Shown here piece after piece: positions 15,928 to 22,615 of a stretch of DNA of 28,440 nucleotides. The stretch is from Thermoplasmatales archaeon (GTDB taxonomy: Archaea > Thermoplasmatota > JASEFT01 > JAUWIS01). The position numbers and the translations under genes are program-made. Location of the stretch: positions 1-28,440 of the forward strand of contig JASEEW010000003.1 in assembly GCA_030019485.1 (NCBI GenBank), in the 5' to 3' direction. The first letter of the stretch is position 1. Every line of letters begins with the position of its first letter. The notes beneath the pieces are model-generated. The model was not told the origin of the DNA, ran no database searches, and worked only from the letters and a program-made list of their open reading frames with translations.

Positions 15928-16020
15928 TGTCACCCATTACCAGTAGTTAGGGATCAGGAGTTAGGATTCAGGTCTCCCCTAACTTCTAACTACTAGCCCC
16001 TAACTCCTACTTTGTCACCC
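15928..16020. repeat. Heptamer-repeat hairpin element 2 at the herA-tldD junction, with flanking direct repeats
   Basis: The plus strand reads AGTTAGG, GATCAGG, AGTTAGG, ATTCAGG (15945-15972), a 4-nt turn, then CCCTAAC, TTCTAAC, TACTAGC, CCCTAAC (15977-16004). AGTAGTTAG (15942-15950) pairs with CTAACTACT (15986-15994). The 77-nt core (15936-16012) is flanked by an exact 8-bp direct repeat, TGTCACCC (15928-15935 and 16013-16020). On the coding strand each copy is GGGTGACA: one contains the herA stop codon and the other the tldD ribosome binding site. Confidence 0.8.
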
Positions 16021-17502
16021 GAATATTTTACCTGAGGATTTTGATATCTCATCAATGTCATCTTTGTTAAACCTGTTTAAACATTTTTTCATTTGAGCAT
16101 AATCCATTATGTCAATAACAGTTGGAACCCTTATGGCATCACCCAATAACAGGAGTGTGCGCGCAGGTATGGTTGCAACAATGTCTTTCCAGACAGATTT
16201 ATCAGGAACGCCTGCAAGTGCTGATTCAACATCGGTCGGCTCCTTCATGGACAATATAAGTCTGTTGGCAAGCTGACTGCGCACTTCTTCATCAATCCTT
16301 GAGGGCCTCTGGTCTATCAAAGCAAGTATAAGGTTGAATTTTCTTGTTTCCCTCGCAAGCCTGTCAAAAATTGTATAACCTGCTATTTCCGGTGCGAGGA
16401 ACTTGTGTGCCTCCTCCAAAAACAAAACAAGACGCGGGTAATCATTTTCAGAATACTCTCTGTAAAGTCTTCTTGCAATGATGTTCGCAAGGAAAAGATA
16501 AGCGGTTGCATCCCTGCCGTATTTCCCAAAATCAAGCACAATGGATTCCCCATTTTTTATCAATGTTATCAGCTGGTTGAATGTGTCGTTCCCTTCCATA
16601 ACAAAACCAAACCTGTCAAGCCTCATTATCCTTCTCTGCAGTGCCTGAAGTGCGGATGGATGGGCGGTTGGATATTTTTCCATCGTAGCGTTTTTGATTT
16701 CAGATATCAAATTATTTTTCCTTTCCCTGTTAATTATGTACAGCGCATCTACCATGGGAGAACTTAAATCCTGGAATGCAACAATAATATCCTCTGGTCT
16801 GATGTTTTTTGAGTCTATGATGAAAGGTTTTGCTTCCCTGTTGCTTGGGTCCAGCGTGAACATTTCCACTTTCTCAGGAAAGAAAAATTTCAGCCCTGGT
16901 GTATTATCGGATTTTGAGAATATCCCGTATTCTGAATGCATGTCAAAAATAAAAACAGAAGCTGCAGTTTTTGCCAGAATAGAGTTGCATACTATTTTGC
17001 AGAGTATGCTTTTTCCCATACCAGTCCTTCCAAATATTGCAAATGGTTTCTCTGTCAGTTTTTCATAATCAATGGATATCTCAAACTCAGGAACACCCCT
17101 TAAAGTACCAACATTCATGCTTTTCTCAGTGATAGTGTAAATCTTGTTCACATCCTCCTTTTTCGCGCTCCTCACAGATGAAAGATAGGGGGGTATTGTC
17201 TCAGGTTCAAAAAGTCTTCCATCTTTGTCTATGAGCTGTATTGCCTTCAAAGATGCTTTTGAGAAAACAGTATTGGGGTTGTGTCCTGACAAAGGTACTG
17301 TGTCATGAATTCCTGAACCTGCAATTCTTTCAACAATCTCAATCTGTGGATTGTATATATCCTTTATGATGCAGTAAAAATCATATTTTTTTCCCTCAAC
17401 AATAACAGGGTATCCTACCTTTAAGTCCTCAGGGTTCTCAAGTTCAAGTTTTGCGTCAATACCTCGTAGAACGGATGCTGAGACAACAGAACCGATTTTC
17501 AT
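16015..17502 (-). CDS. herA: HerA DNA-translocating ATPase
   Basis: The protein is 495 aa. An N-terminal HAS-barrel-type beta domain (about 1-130) precedes a FtsK/HerA RecA-like core. The Walker A motif is GRTGMGKS (158-165), followed by FIFDMHSEYG. Walker B is LVLFLEEAHKFLAPE, and DQRPSRIDEEVRSQLANRLIL carries the usual arginine-finger region. HerA forms a hexamer that works with NurA, together with Mre11-Rad50, to resect DNA ends and give 3' single strands for homologous recombination. All four genes are present here on one strand. Its stop codon sits within the left copy of a duplicated GGGTGACA created at the junction with tldD. Confidence 0.95.
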   Translation of the reverse strand: MKIGSVVSASVLRGIDAKLELENPEDLKVGYPVIVEGKKYDFYCIIKDIYNPQIEIVERIAGSGIHDTVPLSGHNPNTVFSKASLKAIQLIDKDGRLFEPETIPPYLSSVRSAKKEDVNKIYTITEKSMNVGTLRGVPEFEISIDYEKLTEKPFAIFGRTGMGKSILCKIVCNSILAKTAASVFIFDMHSEYGIFSKSDNTPGLKFFFPEKVEMFTLDPSNREAKPFIIDSKNIRPEDIIVAFQDLSSPMVDALYIINRERKNNLISEIKNATMEKYPTAHPSALQALQRRIMRLDRFGFVMEGNDTFNQLITLIKNGESIVLDFGKYGRDATAYLFLANIIARRLYREYSENDYPRLVLFLEEAHKFLAPEIAGYTIFDRLARETRKFNLILALIDQRPSRIDEEVRSQLANRLILSMKEPTDVESALAGVPDKSVWKDIVATIPARTLLLLGDAIRVPTVIDIMDYAQMKKCLNRFNKDDIDEISKSSGKIFG

Positions 17503-17543
17503 GAATGGATAAAGGGTGTTCAGGAGTTAAAAAGATAACGATA

Positions 17544-17831
17544 CTAATTTTTGATATTTTTTATCAGCCCTTTCACAGTGCTAAGCGACCTTGTTGTCAC
17601 ATAAAATTTCTTATTAAAATATTTTTCCAATGATCTTTCAATTTTTCCACCAACAGTAGCATAATGAATGCTGTCACTTTTCAGAAATATAATATTGTCT
17701 TTTCCATGGATCCCAAGAATTTTTATATTTCTGTTTTCAATTTTTTTCAGGCAGGAAAGAATCTTTTGCTTGGGATAATTTCTTTTTCCAAACATGCCTA
17801 TTCCCCTGATGAATGCTATGCCAGGTTTCAT
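17544..17831 (-). CDS. DUF1697-like small protein (N-terminal domain only)
   Basis: The protein is 95 aa. The start GIAFIRGIGMFGKRNYPKQKI, then ILGIHGKDNIIFLKS, and the final helix IERSLEKYFNKKFYVTTRSLSTVKGLIKN follow the first half of the DUF1697 family (usually A-LRGINVGGKN, a short core, then IE--L---F-----V--RS---L). Family members are about 180 aa, so the second half is missing. The start overlaps the nurA stop by ATGA, and herA follows 41 nt later. Being lodged between nurA and herA, whose products bind each other, makes a link to end resection possible; this is inference. Confidence 0.65.
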   Translation of the reverse strand: MKPGIAFIRGIGMFGKRNYPKQKILSCLKKIENRNIKILGIHGKDNIIFLKSDSIHYATVGGKIERSLEKYFNKKFYVTTRSLSTVKGLIKNIKN

Positions 17832-18823
17832 CTACTCATCCTATCCAGAAAACTATGGAAAGACGAATTCCTTTTCCCATCAACATCTGTGAATGCATTT
17901 ATGATTTCGTTTATGCTGAAATGTTTTGATGCAAAACCTAGGATTTCATTCTCATAAATCTCTTTGAACTGACGCACTGTGACAACATATCTGTGCGCCT
18001 CCAGCAAGGGATAAACATATCCCGGGCATATGCTTGATTTTGCATAGTTTGCAAGCTTAGAAAAAACATTCTCAGGTTCATCTTTGTGTGTCCCTATATC
18101 TATTCTAAACCATTTTGATTTTGGATGAAGGCATGCAAAATACACATCACCAAAAAGCGGTGGTTTGTATTTTTTCTGAAAATCATCAGGTACTTTAACA
18201 TAATATCTGCCATCCCTGAAATTACCTAATAATTCTTCATCAGTGAAATATGAGCCAAATGCATGTGTCAGGGAATCCTTTGAAACACCAACAAGAATAT
18301 TGTTGTTTTTTTCGCAGTGCTTTATTGTGTTGTTCATTAATTCTGCAAACTCAGCCAAAAAGGGTGTTGTGAGCGCACCATCAACTGCAATAATACATTT
18401 TTCTTTCTCTTTTGACAGTTCATTAACAATCTGATGCTCCATAAGTCTTCTGTACTCATTCACTATTTCATTAGGATTTTTCATCTTTATTGTTTTCAAC
18501 AATTTTTGATATTCCTCAGGAAACGTTTCAATAATTTTTTCATCTGCTACCACAGGAACATGTCTGTCAACAGATTTTTTTTCCTTTAAAGCAAAACCAT
18601 CATCCAAGGAGTAATGGAGTGCGCCGACCCTGACCAGCGCTATCCACATAGATGAAAAATTGAGCAGGAATGTGTAACTTCCATCAACAGCAACAAGATC
18701 TGTTTTTTCATCTGAAACCTTGAACGGTTTTATGTCAATACTGCTCAGGATTTTTTCTGTTTTGGACTGCGCATTATCATAATGCTTTTTTATCAATGAG
18801 AACAGGTTTTCAATATCATTCAT
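17828..18823 (-). CDS. nurA: NurA 5'-3' nuclease
   Basis: The protein is 331 aa. The RNase H-like NurA fold is shown by the metal-binding strands LVAVDGSYTF (Asp near residue 47) and CIIAVDGALTTP, by GVSKDSLTHA, and by the C-terminal YVYPLLEAHRYVVTVRQ with its conserved Glu and His. NurA dimers dock on the HerA hexamer and digest DNA ends in concert with it. The gene follows rad50 through a tiny ORF and overlaps the DUF1697-like gene by 4 nt. The position between rad50 and herA in one transcript supports the assignment. Confidence 0.93.
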   Translation of the reverse strand: MNDIENLFSLIKKHYDNAQSKTEKILSSIDIKPFKVSDEKTDLVAVDGSYTFLLNFSSMWIALVRVGALHYSLDDGFALKEKKSVDRHVPVVADEKIIETFPEEYQKLLKTIKMKNPNEIVNEYRRLMEHQIVNELSKEKEKCIIAVDGALTTPFLAEFAELMNNTIKHCEKNNNILVGVSKDSLTHAFGSYFTDEELLGNFRDGRYYVKVPDDFQKKYKPPLFGDVYFACLHPKSKWFRIDIGTHKDEPENVFSKLANYAKSSICPGYVYPLLEAHRYVVTVRQFKEIYENEILGFASKHFSINEIINAFTDVDGKRNSSFHSFLDRMSR

Positions 18824-18827
18824 TTCA

Positions 18828-18908
18828 TCATCCCCAATTTGGTGGCAAGTTTTCGAGTTGGGGGATTTGTGTGTTTATTGAGTTTATGATATTCATGTGT
18901 CTATTCAT
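18828..18908 (-). CDS. 26-residue ORF filling the rad50-nurA gap
   Basis: An ATG at 18908 overlaps the rad50 stop as ATGA and opens 26 codons (MNRHMNIINSINTQ, then IPQLENLPPNWG). It stops at 18828, 4 nt before the nurA ATG, so it exactly spans the 81-nt gap. Such spacing is that of translationally coupled genes in this operon. It may be a real microprotein, a coupling leader peptide, or chance. A weak hairpin (CCCCAA at 18832, TTGGGG at 18858) lies inside it. I recognise no family. Confidence 0.35.
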   Translation of the reverse strand: MNRHMNIINSINTQIPQLENLPPNWG

Positions 18909-21331
18909 CTCGCCACCTCAACCCTTGACTCCCCATTTGCGGTCATGCCTATTTGTATCCTGGATGCGAATCTTTCAGAAACCTCTGTGAGATGTGTTAT
19001 GAGTATGATTTTTTCAAAGAATTTTCCCATGTCAAAAAGTTTTTTCACAAAAAGTTCCCTGCTGACCTCCGTGTCAAGCGAGCCCAAATCCCCTTCATCA
19101 ATAAACAGGGTTTTCATTCTGCCATATGTTTTACCGACCTGCGGTAATGAGGATAGTTCTTTTGCTATCGCGAAGCGCAGTGCGGCATTGATTTGTGTTC
19201 TTTCCCCGCCAGAGAACTCCTGAACGTCATGCCACAGGGTGTCAGGACCTACAACGTTTATTTTAACACCGTATTTTTTGTTCTCCTCGTATGTTTCCAT
19301 TTTCACATTGTTGAATCTTGAGTCTGTCAGGTCTGAAAGATTTTTTGATGCCTCAATCTCAAGATGAGGCATCAGCTTGTTTATTGCATACATGACTATG
19401 CCTTTTTTGTGGAATACCTGCTCTTTTAATAAAGAGTAGGTCTCCAGCTTTTTCCTTAACTCCTTTTCTTTTTTTTCTATTTCATCAATTTCTTTCCGGA
19501 TGTTTTCTAATTCTTCAACCTCCTTTTCAAGCATCCTTATTTCTGTTTCAAAGCCTGATATTTTGTTTGTGAGAACCATTTTTTTGTTCTGCAACTGTTT
19601 TATTTCCTCACCTATGCCCGTGTATCTTTTTTCAGACTCATCAAAAACCTCTAACCTTGAAGAAAGAATCTTTATTCTTTCTACTATCTCTTCTTTCTGA
19701 GTTTTCAAATCATTTATCAGTTTGGAAACATCCCCTATCTCTTGTAGTTTCTTTTTTTTCATCTCAAGGATTTCTTTCTTTTTTTGCATATCAGAAATCA
19801 ATGTTCTAAGTTTTTCCAACCTTTTTTCTTCCTCTTCATCAACACCTAAAGAAGAAATTTTCTTCTCTATGTTTTTCATGTCTTCGCTTAGCATTGATGT
19901 TTTTTTCTTATAATCCTTTTCTTTTTTTTCCAAATCCTTTTTAATAATGATTATCTCATTTTCTATCTCAGAAAGCAAAAATGAGTCAACATTAATGTTT
20001 AACACATCTTCAGAGATTTCCTTCAGGTTTTCTTTAGCGGTTTTTTGTTCCTCCCTGAGTTTCTCCACAATGTTTAGCCTATCCTTTAGCCATTCAACCT
20101 CTTTTTCTATCCTGGAAATTCTTTCATCAAGTTTTCCTTGTGTTCTCAGCAGGGAAAACGCCTTATCTTTATTAATCTCAGTTCTTAACCCTTTTATTCT
20201 TTTTTCTTTTTCCATAAGTCTACCAAGTAGTTTTTCAGCTTCCTTTTCATATTCATCCCTCAACCCTTTTTCCTGCTTCTCATATATTTCTTTCTCATTT
20301 TTGAGGGATTGTAGCTTTTGTATTTTTTCTTTTAAACCATCAGCCTCCATCCTTAACATCTCAATATTCTTTGTTTCTTTTTCCAGCTTTTCTGCCTCAT
20401 CCTTGAGCACTTTTGTTCCCTCTGCCTCCCTGAATGCCTTTTCCAGCCTTGTGTCAACATTACTCAAAGATTTTTTTGCTGATTCTATATTTGCTTCAAC
20501 CTTTAGAAACTCCTCATGCTTGCCTAACAATTCCTTTAATTCTTTTTCCTTTTCCTCCATCATTTTTTCTGTCATCTTCAGTTTTACCTTTTCATAACCC
20601 ATTTTTGTCTTTTTTTCTTCCAAGTTTTTCTTTTTTTCAGGAATCTCAGATACATATTCCTTTTTTAATTCTACTGCCACTACTATCCTCTCAAGATCCA
20701 GGTTTGTTTTCTTGACTTTCTCAGAAACCCTTTCCTGGGCTTTCCCAAAAATTTCAAGCCTGAAAAGTTTTTGGAATATCTCAAGGCGCTCGGAGCCTGT
20801 TTCACTGCCAAGCTGCTTCATTTCCTCCTGCCTAACAAATGTTGAGTTCCTGAAACCCGTGTAATCAAGACCAACAATATCTTTTATTTTCTCATCAATT
20901 TCAGGTATGCTCCCAGGTATGGGTTCATCGTTTATCTTCAGGGTCACATAGGATTTACCGTTGTTTGTCAGTCCTCTTTTAACCCCGTATTTGTTTTTTC
21001 CCTGATAAAAAAATAGTTGCACATAACCATCATTTTTACATACATCCTCAATTTTCACACCCGGTAAATCTGTTCTGGATGTTGATTTGTACAATGCAAA
21101 CGTGATGGCATCAAGTATTGTTGTTTTACCAGAGCCTGTAGACCCAACAATCACAGTAAATTTTTCAGGAAAAACAATTCTTGTTTTATCAAGGTATCTC
21201 ATGAATTTTTTCATTTCAATACTGTCTATGATGAAACCGCCTGCCTCAGGATTTGGTTGCTCTTTTGGATTCAGAATATTCTTTGTCTCTTTGTCTTTAT
21301 CTCTGCGGATAAATGATTCTAATGTTCTCAT
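18905..21331 (-). CDS. rad50: Rad50 ATPase lacking zinc-hook cysteines
   Basis: The protein is 808 aa, somewhat shorter than the usual 850-900. After an N-terminal extension of about 31 residues come the start of the ABC head (GFIIDSIEMKKFMRYLDKTRI), Walker A GSTGSGKT (63-70) and the Q-loop region FVRQEEM. A long coiled coil follows, and the second lobe carries the signature FSGGERTQINAALRFAIAKEL, Walker B TLFIDEGDLGSLD and the His-switch ILITHLTEV. At the coil apex, where CxxC is expected, the sequence is AFSLLRTQGKLDE (391-403): both hook cysteines are gone although flanking residues look hook-like. The only cysteine I see is in DVCKND. The start is supported by GGAGGT 6 nt upstream and by an ATGA overlap with the mre11 stop. 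Confidence 0.93.
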   Translation of the reverse strand: MRTLESFIRRDKDKETKNILNPKEQPNPEAGGFIIDSIEMKKFMRYLDKTRIVFPEKFTVIVGSTGSGKTTILDAITFALYKSTSRTDLPGVKIEDVCKNDGYVQLFFYQGKNKYGVKRGLTNNGKSYVTLKINDEPIPGSIPEIDEKIKDIVGLDYTGFRNSTFVRQEEMKQLGSETGSERLEIFQKLFRLEIFGKAQERVSEKVKKTNLDLERIVVAVELKKEYVSEIPEKKKNLEEKKTKMGYEKVKLKMTEKMMEEKEKELKELLGKHEEFLKVEANIESAKKSLSNVDTRLEKAFREAEGTKVLKDEAEKLEKETKNIEMLRMEADGLKEKIQKLQSLKNEKEIYEKQEKGLRDEYEKEAEKLLGRLMEKEKRIKGLRTEINKDKAFSLLRTQGKLDERISRIEKEVEWLKDRLNIVEKLREEQKTAKENLKEISEDVLNINVDSFLLSEIENEIIIIKKDLEKKEKDYKKKTSMLSEDMKNIEKKISSLGVDEEEEKRLEKLRTLISDMQKKKEILEMKKKKLQEIGDVSKLINDLKTQKEEIVERIKILSSRLEVFDESEKRYTGIGEEIKQLQNKKMVLTNKISGFETEIRMLEKEVEELENIRKEIDEIEKKEKELRKKLETYSLLKEQVFHKKGIVMYAINKLMPHLEIEASKNLSDLTDSRFNNVKMETYEENKKYGVKINVVGPDTLWHDVQEFSGGERTQINAALRFAIAKELSSLPQVGKTYGRMKTLFIDEGDLGSLDTEVSRELFVKKLFDMGKFFEKIILITHLTEVSERFASRIQIGMTANGESRVEVAR

Positions 21332-22524
21332 TCCAAAACCTCCCTAAGAATATTATTACCCTCATTCAGCAATTCATCTTTTCTGGGATTCCCTGCATAG
21401 TTGAGTTCTATAAATTCTCTCAGCAAATCATAGGGGTTGGTTGTGAAACTTATCAGCCCTATTTTTTCACCTTTTTTTTCAACCCATCTGATATCATAAT
21501 AAAATGCATCCCTTAGTTTTTCATTTATTTTATCCTCAGAAACCCTGCTTCTGCATCCTTCAGGAACTGTTATCTCCAGCCTGACCATTTTCCCGGCAGC
21601 ATCAGGAATGCTTTTCAGAATTTTTTCATTTGGCTCCTCATCAGGCATTACCTCAACATTGAGCTTCATCATATCCCTGACAGGCAGTTCTATAAAATCC
21701 CATGACCTTTCTTTAACTGACAGTGAAATAAAACCCTTAGGGTCCTCACGCTCACCCCAGTCAATTCTTTCAACAGCACCTGGGTAAACAATCTCACTAT
21801 TTCCAACTTTGCCCATTGATTGATGCAGATGTATATGCCCAAAAATGGCAACATCAAGATTATCAGGAATCATATCCCTTGTGAAAGAAAACTCACCAGG
21901 CAGAACCTCAGGATAGCTTGTCTCCCTTATTTTTGCCCCCTCAACATAGTAATGCGCAAACAAAATAGTGTAATCAGCGTCCTGGACTGATTTTTCCTTA
22001 AGCCAGTTTTTTATTAATTTTTGTCCTGTTGCAAACATCTGCTCAGGAGGAACATCCTTCCCGATTTTTTCTTTCACCATTAATGCAATGCTGTCAGGGT
22101 GCATGTACGGCATTATGATGCATCTAACCTTTTTACCATCAATAACAATTTCCTCAACGGATGGCTCCCTGTAAACGCTGACATGGGGGTAGCCCCTGAA
22201 ATCGTCAATTGATGTGCCTTTTTTTGATGAATGGGGCTGATCGTGATTCCCAGCAAGAATCCAAACTCGTATATTATTTTTTCCTAACGGCTCAATAACA
22301 TCCTTTCTAATCATTTCCCTGTAGGTTGGCGAAATATGGGTTCTGTCAAAAAGGTCACCTGCAATAACAAAAAGTTTTGACCTATTTTCAACTGCAAAAT
22401 TTGCTGCTTTCACAAGGTTTCTATGAATGTCAAGCGCTCGCTCAGATATTCCTGTTTCAACATCCAGATTAAAGCCAAAGTTTATGCCCTCATGCACATC
22501 AGCAACAGCAACAATATCATTCAT
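21328..22524 (-). CDS. mre11: Mre11 nuclease
   Basis: The protein is 398 aa. The calcineurin-type phosphodiesterase motifs are in order: ADVHEG (Asp9, His11), AGDLFDR (Asp57), AGNHDQ (Asn93, His94), then FAHYY and GHIHLHQ. A capping domain and a C-terminal Rad50-binding region follow. Mre11 and Rad50 detect and open broken DNA ends. I chose the ATG at 22524 rather than the TTG one codon earlier. A TATA-like TTTTTAAT lies about 27 nt upstream on the minus strand, so this gene probably leads the repair operon with a leaderless message. Downstream genes in the same run use Shine-Dalgarno sequences or ATGA overlaps. Confidence 0.93.
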   Translation of the reverse strand: MNDIVAVADVHEGINFGFNLDVETGISERALDIHRNLVKAANFAVENRSKLFVIAGDLFDRTHISPTYREMIRKDVIEPLGKNNIRVWILAGNHDQPHSSKKGTSIDDFRGYPHVSVYREPSVEEIVIDGKKVRCIIMPYMHPDSIALMVKEKIGKDVPPEQMFATGQKLIKNWLKEKSVQDADYTILFAHYYVEGAKIRETSYPEVLPGEFSFTRDMIPDNLDVAIFGHIHLHQSMGKVGNSEIVYPGAVERIDWGEREDPKGFISLSVKERSWDFIELPVRDMMKLNVEVMPDEEPNEKILKSIPDAAGKMVRLEITVPEGCRSRVSEDKINEKLRDAFYYDIRWVEKKGEKIGLISFTTNPYDLLREFIELNYAGNPRKDELLNEGNNILREVLE

Positions 22525-22584
22525 CAACCTAACATAGGTATAAAGGATTAAAAATGTTTGGTGGAACGGTTGATAGCAGCAAAG

Positions 22585-22592
22585 TATTTAAT
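22585..22592 (+). promoter_or_regulatory. TATA-like box for the multi-TM surface protein
   Basis: TATTTAAT is centred about 27 nt before the ATG at 22616. No ribosome binding site precedes the ATG, so leaderless expression is expected. Confidence 0.5.
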
Positions 22593-22615
22593 GGCTAAAA
22601 CAGTTTCTTGTTTTG

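Noticed and set aside
14463..16012. CRISPR-like array, considered because of the regularly spaced short repeats around tldD
   Set aside because: The repeats are 7 nt, without spacers, in inverted arms and at two separate junctions; no cas genes are present.
19947..20597. A 216-aa Ser/Phe-rich frame on the plus strand opposite rad50
   Set aside because: This is the antisense shadow of the Lys/Glu-rich coiled coil; the composition (Ser, Phe, Ile) is what antisense of such coils gives.
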